Part shown: positions 21,538 through 27,592 of the stretch, piece by piece | How the letters are laid out: every line of letters begins with the position of its first letter | Numbering within the stretch: position 1 is the stretch's first letter | DNA from: a virus | IMG/VR virus record: IMGVR_UViG_3300042567_001758 | Location: 1-27,592 of that record | Direction: 5' to 3' (one strand) | DNA: 27,592 nucleotides | Program-made: the position numbers and the translations under genes | Notes under the pieces: generated by a model | Seen by the model: the letters and a program-made list of their open reading frames with translations, nothing else | Databases searched by the model: none | What the model was told of the DNA's origin: nothing

Positions 21538-21755
21538 ATATGAAAGATAAACTAATGTGGGTAATTACCCTGGGTATTTTAGGATTTATTGGTCTTGTGG
21601 TTATTGGAGAGTATTCTTCAATGTTATTACAGCAATCAGCATCAGGTGAAAAGTTTGGCACAAACGAAGATGCAATTGCCTTAGTTCAAAATGCTTTAGT
21701 AGGCTTGATTGGAATAATTGGCGGATATTTCGCTGGGAAATCGGAGAAAGAATAA
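21534..21755 (+). CDS. small two-span membrane protein, possible holin
   Basis: A 73 aa protein with two hydrophobic segments (about 8-26, MWVITLGILGFIGLVVIG; 50-67, ALVGLIGIIGGYFAG) joined by a polar loop, and a charged end (KSEKE). This resembles small holins, but the endolysin is 4 kb upstream. GTG 21534 overlaps the previous stop and has AGGA 6 nt upstream; ATG 21540 is the alternative. The next gene begins in its stop codon. Confidence 0.55.
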   Translation: MNMKDKLMWVITLGILGFIGLVVIGEYSSMLLQQSASGEKFGTNEDAIALVQNALVGLIGIIGGYFAGKSEKE

Positions 21756-22480
21756 TGGCTGACAAAAACGGAGACGGAATTGTTTACCACCGCTCAGACT
21801 GCGGTGAGGGTAACGTTAGATTTTACTATGAAGGTGGAGACAGTTGGATAGGCGGTTCCGCTTGTGGTACTTGGGGGCTGACTGATAAAGCAAGACAATA
21901 TATTCACGATCACCCTGAAATAAATCATAGAATTGAAGATGTAGTAGGACGTGAGTGGGAAGAAGAAGTTGCGCCAGCAATTATTGATATTGGAAAAAAA
22001 ATAGAAGATGGACTTAAAGAAGGTTATCAAGTAGTAGAAGCAGGCGTAATAGATGCGTATAACTGGGTGGACGCAAACGCTTGCAACTTAGCAGTAACCG
22101 CAGCGATCTCCGCAGGAGTTGTTGCCCTATTTACACCAGCACAACCTGAAGGTGCTGCAACATCAACTACTTTATCTGTTATGGCACAACCAGTTCTTTG
22201 GGCTACAGACAAGGCAGTAAAAGTAGCCGTGGTAGCGGGAATGAGTACAGTTATAAAAGATGCGTTTTTGCTCATACCAGAAGTTGCAAACAGCATTGAC
22301 GAGACTTTGCTATACAACATAATTTCAAACTGTTTGGCTGTAAGCCTAGATTCAGCAGCATTATGGGCAACACCAGCAGGTGTTGGTATTGCAATTGCAG
22401 CAGCATTTGCACCTGTAATCGCAGATTTAATATGCAAAAAGACCTGTCCTGAAGGCTTTACAAAGGCTTTTGGTGCGTAA
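21755..22480 (+). CDS. putative membrane protein of unknown function
   Basis: A 241 aa protein, not recognised. The N-terminal 75 residues are soluble with two Cys near GGDSWIGGSACGTWG, then a helix (IEDGLKEGYQVVEAGVIDAY), and residues 110-240 are rich in Ala/Val with up to four hydrophobic stretches (CNLAVTAAISAGVVALF, KVAVVAGMSTVI, SAALWATPAGVGIAIAAAFA). The C-terminus has LICKKTCPEG. There is no signal peptide. It could be a membrane-inserting effector or a virion-associated protein. GC is higher than nearby genes. Its start overlaps the preceding stop and its stop overlaps the next start. Confidence 0.65.
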   Translation: MADKNGDGIVYHRSDCGEGNVRFYYEGGDSWIGGSACGTWGLTDKARQYIHDHPEINHRIEDVVGREWEEEVAPAIIDIGKKIEDGLKEGYQVVEAGVIDAYNWVDANACNLAVTAAISAGVVALFTPAQPEGAATSTTLSVMAQPVLWATDKAVKVAVVAGMSTVIKDAFLLIPEVANSIDETLLYNIISNCLAVSLDSAALWATPAGVGIAIAAAFAPVIADLICKKTCPEGFTKAFGA

Positions 22481-22851
22481 TGGCAGACACATACTCACCT
22501 AATGCAGGCATGAAGGCTGCTGCTCGTCGTGCGTTGAAGTGGAAAGAAGATGGTAAGGCTACTGGTGCAGGGACCCCTGTAGGTTGGGGCAGGGCAACAG
22601 ATATTGTTAATGGTGCATCTATGTCTCTTGATACTGTTAAGAGAATGTACTCTTTCTTTTCTCGTCATGAAGTAGATAAAAAGGGTAAAGGGTTTTTTGA
22701 TGGTCCAGAGTTTCCATCTAATGGAAGAATTATGTGGGATGCTTGGGGTGGAGATGCAGGGTTTGCATGGAGTCGTGCAATCGTTGAGCGTGAAAAAAGT
22801 AAGACAGAAAAGGTTTGGCAAGGAAGTCCATTTAGTTTAAAGGGGGAATAA
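22480..22851 (+). CDS. conserved phage protein with GWGRATDI...FSRHEVDKKGKG motif
   Basis: A 123 aa basic, soluble protein. Core: a short helix with AARRALKWKEDGKATGAGT, then GWGRATDIVNGASMSLDTVK, MYSFFSRHEVDKKGKGF and NGRIMWDAWGGDAGFAWSR. This combination occurs in many phage genomes, alone or attached to head-associated proteins, but its function has not been settled as far as I know. It starts in a TAATGG overlap. No catalytic residues can be assigned with confidence. Confidence 0.7.
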   Translation: MADTYSPNAGMKAAARRALKWKEDGKATGAGTPVGWGRATDIVNGASMSLDTVKRMYSFFSRHEVDKKGKGFFDGPEFPSNGRIMWDAWGGDAGFAWSRAIVEREKSKTEKVWQGSPFSLKGE

Positions 22852-22853
22852 GC

Positions 22854-23033
22854 ATGGAAGATTTAACTATTGATGAACTAAGACAGTTACTAACATTTTA
22901 TAAGCAGAGAGCATCAGATGTAGAATTTACATTGTTGCAGACGCAAATAAAACTAAATAAGTTTATGTCTGCTCAATTAGTTGCAGATCAAAATGTTTCA
23001 AAAAAAGAAACAACAGAAAAAACAACTAAATAA
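22854..23033 (+). CDS. small coiled-coil-like protein
   Basis: A 59 aa protein, mostly one helix (IDELRQLLTFYKQRASDVEF), with a Lys/Thr/Glu tail. AGGGGGA 6 nt before ATG 22854 is a strong ribosome site. It lies 2 nt after the previous stop. Unknown function; heptad-like spacing of Leu residues suggests self-association. Confidence 0.6.
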   Translation: MEDLTIDELRQLLTFYKQRASDVEFTLLQTQIKLNKFMSAQLVADQNVSKKETTEKTTK

Positions 23034-23045
23034 ATAGGAGAAAAA

Positions 23046-23462
23046 ATGCAGGCTGTTATAGTTATTGGCTTGACATTGATCTCTTTTTCATCTATACTTA
23101 TAGTAATGAATAAAAAAAGAAAGAAGTCTTTTAATAAAGTACTATATCGTCAAAGCGATATGCATAATATATTAAAAGATTTTTTCTTTAAAGATATTTT
23201 TGATGACAAAGTTGTTACATCTCAATCCAAGATTTGGAGAGATAAACAAACAACAAGAGTCGTCATAATAGATCAAAAAGCATATTGGGTATCAAATAAC
23301 ATGTTCTATGTTGGAGATACAGTAGAGGGAAAGGTTAGACCAGAAACTGGTAGGCCTTTAGACACAACCAAGATGTCAAAAAGAGAAGTAGATAAGATGT
23401 TATTCATCCTGGATAACTTAAAGAATGGGAAACTAAATGATAGTGGCAGTACAGGGAACTAA
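23046..23462 (+). CDS. membrane-anchored hypothetical protein
   Basis: A 138 aa protein with one N-terminal transmembrane segment (residues 3-20, AVIVIGLTLISFSSILIV) followed by a basic stop (NKKRKKS), so the rest is probably cytoplasmic. The soluble part (DKVVTSQSKIWRDKQTTRVV, AYWVSNNMFYVGDTVEGKV) is not recognised. AGGAG 5 nt upstream of ATG 23046. It overlaps the next gene by 26 nt. Confidence 0.65.
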   Translation: MQAVIVIGLTLISFSSILIVMNKKRKKSFNKVLYRQSDMHNILKDFFFKDIFDDKVVTSQSKIWRDKQTTRVVIIDQKAYWVSNNMFYVGDTVEGKVRPETGRPLDTTKMSKREVDKMLFILDNLKNGKLNDSGSTGN

Positions 23463-23787
23463 TGAGTTTGATGATTACAATCTATTCCTTCGTGCTATAA
23501 GTGTTGCCTTATCTGGAATGAAAGAAGAAGAAAAAGATTTTATAATCTATTCTGTTGGTCCAACAAGGGTCAACTCTTTTGTTTCAGAGTTTTCAAACCT
23601 TTCAGAAAGAGGAATGAAAGCAAGGGGTCGTAAGATAAAGTTTTATAAGGTTCCAGAAAGTTGGGTACATGACAATATGGAAAACATAAACTATTTTGCA
23701 TTTCTTAGCAAACCAAAAGAGCCAGTATCAAAATTAACAACTTTTGCAGAATCAAAAAATGTAGAAGTAGGAATCTTCCGTTACTAA
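23437..23787 (+). CDS. SLOG-like Rossmann-fold protein (tentative)
   Basis: A 116 aa protein beginning MIVAVQGTNEFDDYNLFLRA, similar in layout to DUF2493/YspA SLOG domains (VxVTGSRxFxD): strand 1, a G-T/S loop, then a helix. It continues with alternating strands and helices (DFIIYSVGPTRVNSF; KIKFYKVPESW; NYFAFLSKPKEP). SLOG domains bind nucleotides or their derivatives and occur in some anti-phage systems. The call is moderate because the usual GxxxG after the SLOG loop is not obvious. It overlaps the previous gene by 26 nt. Confidence 0.5.
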   Translation: MIVAVQGTNEFDDYNLFLRAISVALSGMKEEEKDFIIYSVGPTRVNSFVSEFSNLSERGMKARGRKIKFYKVPESWVHDNMENINYFAFLSKPKEPVSKLTTFAESKNVEVGIFRY

Positions 23788-23800
23788 AAGAAAGAATACA

Positions 23801-24010
23801 ATGATAATTAATTCGTTAGCACATATGGAAAAAATTGTTTCAAAAAATAAAGAACTTGACTGGGTAGGCTGGGATGTAGTTGAGCGTAAGCGCTCTGATC
23901 TTGCTAGAACATCTCCAAGTGGAGTACGTGTAAAAAATGCCTGGTACTTACAAAAAACTTTTAACCTTAATCGTAATGGTTGGGACATTCCAAACAAATA
24001 CGGTCAGTAA
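23801..24010 (+). CDS. hypothetical phage protein
   Basis: A 69 aa soluble basic protein with several Trp (DWVGWDVVERKR; KNAWYLQKTFN; NGWDIPNKYGQ), a pattern I associate with small conserved phage proteins of unknown role. It is followed immediately by the whiB gene with no spacing. AAAGAAAG upstream is a weak ribosome site. Confidence 0.65.
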   Translation: MIINSLAHMEKIVSKNKELDWVGWDVVERKRSDLARTSPSGVRVKNAWYLQKTFNLNRNGWDIPNKYGQ

Positions 24011-24322
24011 ATGAAGCAGCATTTATGGAAAGATGAAGCAGCATGTCTTGGTCTTGATACCAATATATTCTTTGATAAGTATGAAGAAGATGTTAACACT
24101 CGTCCAATAGTAGACTCAATATGTCAAAGGTGTCCTGTATCAAAGGTTTGTTTTGCCAACGGAGTATCTGGTAAAGAATATGGTGTTTGGGGCGGTGTAT
24201 TTCTTGAACTTGGAAATATATCTAGAGAGTTTAACAAACATAAAAGTAAACAAGACTGGGCCAACACCTGGCAAGCATTGACGATGGAGAAATATGAAAA
24301 AAATAAAAATACAGCCAAATGA
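24011..24322 (+). CDS. whiB: WhiB-family iron-sulfur transcription regulator
   Basis: A 103 aa protein with all WhiB features: C12 (WKDEAACLG), then C38-x2-C41-x5-C47 (SICQRCPVSKVC) as four [4Fe-4S] ligands, and the turn G58-VWGG62. WhiB proteins are restricted to Actinobacteria and their phages and act on host sigma-factor RNA polymerase. The region after the turn is long, Lys/Asn-rich and not the usual short basic tail. This is the strongest single marker of the host phylum. The start follows the preceding TAA directly. The next gene starts 29 nt before its end. Confidence 0.93.
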   Translation: MKQHLWKDEAACLGLDTNIFFDKYEEDVNTRPIVDSICQRCPVSKVCFANGVSGKEYGVWGGVFLELGNISREFNKHKSKQDWANTWQALTMEKYEKNKNTAK

Positions 24323-25001
24323 AGAGTATGCAGATTCATTTTTTAACATTGTTCCTTCATCTGAATTTATTCCAGACTGGTATAGACTTGCAAAAGGTAA
24401 GGTAGGTGGCATAAAAATAGAGTTGGATCCTGGTAGTCCCATGGGGACTACATCTACTTTTAAAAAATGTACTCCCTTTTTTGATGCAATGACTTCAGGG
24501 TATACTATTTTTTTAACTGCAGATGTTGAAGTTTTTGAAAATGATAATGGAGATCCAAGGATTCATTGGAGAACTGATAGAGAAATTATTACAGAACATT
24601 CATCTAGTCAATGGGAAGGCTTACCAGTTCCAGAAGGATACAGGACTTTAGTTTTAAAATGGCATAATCAGTTTATCTTAAAGGTTCCAAGTGGATATTC
24701 TTTATTATTTTTAAATCCAATAAATCGTTTTGATCTTCCATTTCAAACAATAACTGGAATTGTAGATTGTGATAACTGGGATGGACCAGTGCATTTTCCA
24801 TTTTTTATAAAGAAAAGTTTTACTGGAATTATCCCTAAAGGCACTCCAATAACACAAATTTTGCCAATTAAAAGAGATAGTTGGAGAAGAGAACATAAAA
24901 AATTTGATAAAGATTTTGCAGTAATTACAAAGGAAAAGTTTTTATCAACAATTAAAAGATCATACAAGAATAATTACTGGATAAGAAAAGAATATAAATA
25001 A
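24294..25001 (+). CDS. hypothetical phage protein, paralogue of the gene at 26603
   Basis: A 235 aa soluble protein. It shares a clear core with the 239 aa protein at 26603: IPDWYR, KKCTPFFDAMTSGY, DVEVF, the NPINRFDLPFQTITGIVDCD segment, then PFFIKKSFTGIIPKGTPITQ and IKRDSW. The last part resembles the structural core of DUF6065-like proteins, a weak resemblance. No catalytic residues known. GGAG 4 nt upstream, overlapping the whiB end by 29 nt. The two copies lie on either side of a glycosyltransferase, so a role linked to that enzyme or to glycan handling is possible (inference). Confidence 0.75.
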   Translation: MKKIKIQPNEEYADSFFNIVPSSEFIPDWYRLAKGKVGGIKIELDPGSPMGTTSTFKKCTPFFDAMTSGYTIFLTADVEVFENDNGDPRIHWRTDREIITEHSSSQWEGLPVPEGYRTLVLKWHNQFILKVPSGYSLLFLNPINRFDLPFQTITGIVDCDNWDGPVHFPFFIKKSFTGIIPKGTPITQILPIKRDSWRREHKKFDKDFAVITKEKFLSTIKRSYKNNYWIRKEYK

Positions 25002-25232
25002 ATGTATACAGATCAGATGCGTAGAGCGTTTCATTCTATTGTGCCTCCAAAAGGATTTAATTTAGAGTTAATTGATAATGAGCATTTTATTACAGTTAAA
25101 CTAAACGAATACGTTTTTGCAAACATGGTTCATGATGACAAGATACAGGCTTTACAATATGTGTTAAATGTTAAAAAAGCATTAGAAATGGAAGGCGCAA
25201 TTGTTTTGGTTACAAGAGAGGCAATAAAATGA
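25002..25232 (+). CDS. small hypothetical phage protein
   Basis: A 76 aa soluble protein (MYTDQMRRAFHSIVPPKGFNL..., ending VLVTREAIK) with an alpha/beta pattern: strand LELIDNEHFITVKL, helix KIQALQYVLNVKKALE, strand AIVLVTR. It starts directly after the previous stop and overlaps the glycosyltransferase by 4 nt. No function can be named. Confidence 0.65.
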   Translation: MYTDQMRRAFHSIVPPKGFNLELIDNEHFITVKLNEYVFANMVHDDKIQALQYVLNVKKALEMEGAIVLVTREAIK

Positions 25233-26149
25233 GAATTTTTATATCTATTGCCTCTTATCGTGATCCAGAACTTCAGTGGACAATTAAAAGCGCTATTGAA
25301 AACTCTAATAATCCAGATAATTTGTATTTTGGGATTGTTCATCAAGGACTTGATTCAGAAATTTTTAACTATGAAGAAATAAAGAATATTTCTGTAACAA
25401 GGATGCATCCAAAAGAAGCAAGAGGTGCAGGGTATGCAAGAGCAAAAGCGATGGAACTATATGATGGTCAGGAGTATTTTCTTCAAATTGATTCACATAC
25501 AAGGTTTGTTCCTGGTTGGGACTCACTATCTATTGATCAGTTAAATAGGGCTAAAAATATTTCTGGTCATAGTCGTGTAATTTTGTCATATTTCCCAGCA
25601 CCCTTTGAGCCTGAAAGAAATGGAGGAATGTTTTTAATTAAAAATAATCCAAAGATAAAGCCATACCCTACTAAACAAAAAATATGTTTAAATAAAAGAA
25701 AGCAATGGACAGCAGAAAGATTTGAGTTTAGTAATAAACTAAAAGAAGATCCAGAGTTATCTGAGACAGTTCTTGGTGGCTTTATGTTTTCTGATGGTTC
25801 AATAGTTAGCGAAGTTCCTTATGATCCAGAGATTAGTTTTTTTGGTGAAGAGATATGTTTTGCTATGAGATCTTGGACTAGGGGTTGGGACATATATTCT
25901 CCTTCAAAAAATATTGTTTATCACTTTTATTCTCGTGGTGGATATAGCAAAATTTGGAAAGATAGAAACCTTCGTGGTTTGTCTTGGAAAGAGTTAGAAG
26001 AAATATCATATGCTAAACAAAAAAGAATTCTTTGTGGCGAAGAAACAGGTACATTTGGAGCAGGATCTGTAAGAAGTCTTCAAGAGTATGAAATGTTTAC
26101 CAATACTAACTTTAAAGACTTTTATAGTTTGACAAATCCTCAACGTTAG
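25229..26149 (+). CDS. GlcNAc-transferase-like glycosyltransferase (PF11397-type)
   Basis: A 306 aa GT-A fold enzyme. RIFISIASYRDPELQWTIKS (strand 1 and helix), GIVHQG, GAGYARAKAMELYDGQEYFLQ, and the metal/sugar motif D88-S-H90 (QIDSHTRF) match the GlcNAc-transferase family that includes Skp1-type GnT enzymes. Later FFGEEICFAMRSWTRGWDIY and YHFYSRGGY complete the pattern. It would transfer a sugar from a UDP-sugar, probably GlcNAc, to a protein or glycan acceptor. No signal peptide or membrane segment, so it works in the cytoplasm. Acceptor unknown: virion proteins, host glycans or modified DNA are all possible. GAGG upstream, ATGA overlap. Confidence 0.85.
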   Translation: MRIFISIASYRDPELQWTIKSAIENSNNPDNLYFGIVHQGLDSEIFNYEEIKNISVTRMHPKEARGAGYARAKAMELYDGQEYFLQIDSHTRFVPGWDSLSIDQLNRAKNISGHSRVILSYFPAPFEPERNGGMFLIKNNPKIKPYPTKQKICLNKRKQWTAERFEFSNKLKEDPELSETVLGGFMFSDGSIVSEVPYDPEISFFGEEICFAMRSWTRGWDIYSPSKNIVYHFYSRGGYSKIWKDRNLRGLSWKELEEISYAKQKRILCGEETGTFGAGSVRSLQEYEMFTNTNFKDFYSLTNPQR

Positions 26150-26157
26150 GATATAAT
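26129..26157 (+). promoter_or_regulatory. consensus promoter giving a leaderless transcript
   Basis: Perfect TTGACA (26129-26134), 17-bp spacer and perfect TATAAT (26152-26157). ATG 26164 begins 7 nt after the -10 and no ribosome site is present. Confidence 0.9.
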
Positions 26158-26163
26158 TGAATC

Positions 26164-26613
26164 ATGTGGAGTGGTGATATGAAAGATATTTTTATTGTTG
26201 TTTTTGCAACATTGTCAGTTTGCTTTGCAGCATCATATATTTTAGTCTTAAGGCAGTCTATTAAACTTAAAAGGGATGTCTCAAAACTTTTTATTGAAAA
26301 AACTTTACTTCAGGAGTATGTTGATATAACAAAATCTACAAAAATAAAAGAAGATTCAGATGATTCAATACATAAAGAAAACTTTATAAAGTTCCTTTCT
26401 GATTCTAGACTATGGGCATTTGAATATATTGAAAGTGTTCAAAAAGGATTAACTAAATTTATTAATGATGTTGATGCAGATGTATCATACTTTGATGAGT
26501 ATGGAGAAGCATTATCTATGTCAAGACCAGACTATCCATTTATGAAAAATATTTCAAAAGCATATAAAGAATTAAAAAAACTTTTACCAGAGGATAACAA
26601 AGATGAAAAATAA
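26164..26613 (+). CDS. single-span membrane protein of unknown function
   Basis: A 149 aa protein with one N-terminal membrane segment (about 7-29, DIFIVVFATLSVCFAASYIL), then a basic junction and a long helical, acidic soluble part with NFIKFLSDSRLWAFEYIESV. It is oriented probably with the C-terminus inside. Start at 26164 is predicted leaderless from a consensus promoter; an in-frame ATG at 26179 (MKDIF) is the alternative if a leadered transcript is used. It overlaps the next gene by 11 nt. The family is not recognised. Confidence 0.7.
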   Translation: MWSGDMKDIFIVVFATLSVCFAASYILVLRQSIKLKRDVSKLFIEKTLLQEYVDITKSTKIKEDSDDSIHKENFIKFLSDSRLWAFEYIESVQKGLTKFINDVDADVSYFDEYGEALSMSRPDYPFMKNISKAYKELKKLLPEDNKDEK

Positions 26614-27322
26614 AATTCTTAATTTTATTCCAGGAAGCAAAAATGCCGAAATACTTATTCCATCTCCAGAAATATCAAAAAAATATATACCAAAATGGTT
26701 TAAAGATATGCCATCCGTTCTTGCATCTTTTGACAATACAAAAATAGAGGGGACGGCAAAAAAATGTATGCCATTTATTGATTCGTTAACATCTGGGTAT
26801 ATACAAGAATTGCCATGTGATGTAGAAATTAAAAATCATGGTATAGATCAAAATGGAGATGACATAATAACCTATAAATGGGGTGGAGAGGTTAAGCCAT
26901 TATCAACAAGACGAGAAGATACAAACTCAAGAAATGTTTTTCCAAAGTTTGAAGGATACTACAATGTAGAGTTTCATTGGATAACTAACTGGGAACCACA
27001 AACTCCAATTGGTTACAGCACTATGTATCATCATCCGTCAAATAGACTTGATCTTCCATTCCATACAATGACTGGAATTATAGATACAGATAAGTGGTCA
27101 ATAACTGGTCCATTACCATTTTTGATTAAAAAAGGATTTGAGGGAATTATTCCAGCAGGAACCCCAATATATCAAATAACTCTTATAAAAAGAGAAAATT
27201 GGACATCTAAAAAAATAAAATATAATGAAGAGTTTCAAAAAAAACATTTTTATAACATAAAAAAACTATTAAATGGCGGTGGTTACAAAAATTTTTATTG
27301 GACAAAAAAGGAGTATAGTTAA
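26603..27322 (+). CDS. hypothetical phage protein, paralogue of the gene at 24294
   Basis: A 239 aa protein related to the 235 aa protein at 24294: same order of IPKWFKDMP, KKCMPFIDSLTSGY, DVEIKN, NRLDLPFHTMTGIIDTD, LPFLIKKGFEGIIPAGTPIYQ and IKRENW. Both are soluble with no catalytic motif. GAGG about 9 nt upstream supports ATG 26603, and an 11-nt overlap with the membrane protein implies coupling. Very A-rich codon use, like its paralogue. Confidence 0.75.
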   Translation: MKNKILNFIPGSKNAEILIPSPEISKKYIPKWFKDMPSVLASFDNTKIEGTAKKCMPFIDSLTSGYIQELPCDVEIKNHGIDQNGDDIITYKWGGEVKPLSTRREDTNSRNVFPKFEGYYNVEFHWITNWEPQTPIGYSTMYHHPSNRLDLPFHTMTGIIDTDKWSITGPLPFLIKKGFEGIIPAGTPIYQITLIKRENWTSKKIKYNEEFQKKHFYNIKKLLNGGGYKNFYWTKKEYS

Positions 27323-27323
27323 A

Positions 27324-27482
27324 GTGAAAGACATTTTTCTATCAACACTAACAGGTTTTGGATGTGGCATAGTATTTGCTGCATTCAAATTACCAGTACC
27401 AGCACCACCAGTTTTTGCGGGAGTCGCAGGAATTGTAGGGCTATGGGCTGGATATGCTATACTAATAAAGGTTCTATCCTAG
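27324..27482 (+). CDS. XapX-domain (DUF1427) membrane protein
   Basis: A 52 aa protein with GTG start at 27324 and AAAGGAG 10 nt upstream. It shows the XapX pattern: TGFGCGIVFAAFKLPVPAPP then FAGVAGIVGLWAGYAI, two membrane helices joined by a Pro-rich turn. The role of XapX proteins is not known; similar small proteins occur in phages close to membrane or lysis genes. The upstream longer reading from 27273 lies inside the preceding gene and is rejected. Confidence 0.8.
   Translation: MKDIFLSTLTGFGCGIVFAAFKLPVPAPPVFAGVAGIVGLWAGYAILIKVLS
27455..27463 (+). promoter_or_regulatory. extended -10 promoter candidate
   Basis: TGCTATACT near the end of the XapX gene, 27 nt before the final ATG. TTGTAG at 27433-27438 (spacer 19) is a weak -35. 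The leader contains AGGAGG (27481-27486). Confidence 0.55.
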
Positions 27483-27490
27483 GAGGAAAA

Positions 27491-27592
27491 ATGAACACAG
27501 AACAACTAAAGGCACTACTTGCATCATACGGACGTTCAGTCCTTGCATCAGGCCTTGCACTATACATGGCAGGGGTCACAGATCCAAAGGAT
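27491..27592 (+). CDS. membrane protein start, 3'-partial
   Basis: First 34 codons of a gene cut by the right edge: MNTEQLKALLASYGRSVLAS followed by GLALYMAGVTDPKD. An amphipathic start leads into a hydrophobic segment, and AGGAGG is ideally placed 4 nt upstream. This is like small phage membrane or holin-type proteins, but the end is not visible. Confidence 0.7.
   Translation, partial: MNTEQLKALLASYGRSVLASGLALYMAGVTDPKD

Overview
The window is part of a tailed-bacteriophage (Caudoviricetes) genome whose host is probably an actinobacterium. The host call rests on a WhiB-type iron-sulfur regulator, a DUF7455-type small zinc protein, an FmdB-type zinc ribbon and many apparent leaderless transcripts. 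The DNA looks AT-rich by eye, which with these markers fits phages of low-GC freshwater actinobacteria; that ecological placement is inference. All genes are on the + strand, tightly packed, with many ATGA, TAATG or GTGA start/stop overlaps. No integrase, repressor or attachment site was seen.

Layout: (1) 1-6.3 kb is replication and recombination: a DnaE-type polymerase cut by the left edge, a MazG-like pyrophosphohydrolase, a RecA-like recombinase, a PD-(D/E)XK resolvase-like protein, a Cas4/RecB-like exonuclease and a RuvC-like resolvase, separated by small zinc-binding proteins. (2) 6.3-10 kb holds small phage proteins (one DUF3310) and then the small and large terminase. (3) 10-15.6 kb does not continue into portal and capsid genes. 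It carries three signal-peptide proteins (an Ala-rich hendecad-repeat protein, a PA14-domain wall- or membrane-anchored protein, and an unknown), two holin-like proteins and a proteasome/HslV-like Ntn hydrolase with Thr1, Asp17 and Lys33 in place. (4) 15.6-17.4 kb has tRNA-Asn, tRNA-Gly and tRNA-Glu, an hsp20 gene behind a ROSE-like RNA thermometer candidate, an unexplained structured RNA, an HNH nuclease and a CHAP endolysin. (5) 17.4-20 kb holds zinc proteins, an APS-kinase-like/nucleotidyltransferase fusion, a DUF2061 membrane protein, a thermonuclease and a PAPS-type sulfotransferase, together a possible phage sulfation module. (6) 20-27.6 kb holds a thioredoxin between two paralogues, conserved phage proteins, a SLOG-like protein, WhiB, a GlcNAc-transferase-like glycosyltransferase lying between two paralogous unknown genes, an XapX protein and a membrane protein cut by the right edge.

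Regulation is unusually readable. Several host-type promoters are visible, three with TTGACA boxes (16673, 26129, 13942) and several with an extended TGnTATAAT or TGnTATACT box. At least five of them place the -10 box 6-7 nt before an ATG, predicting leaderless mRNAs. A clear intrinsic terminator separates the first secreted-protein gene from the second. No virion structural genes such as portal, major capsid or tail were recognised here; they are presumably outside the window.
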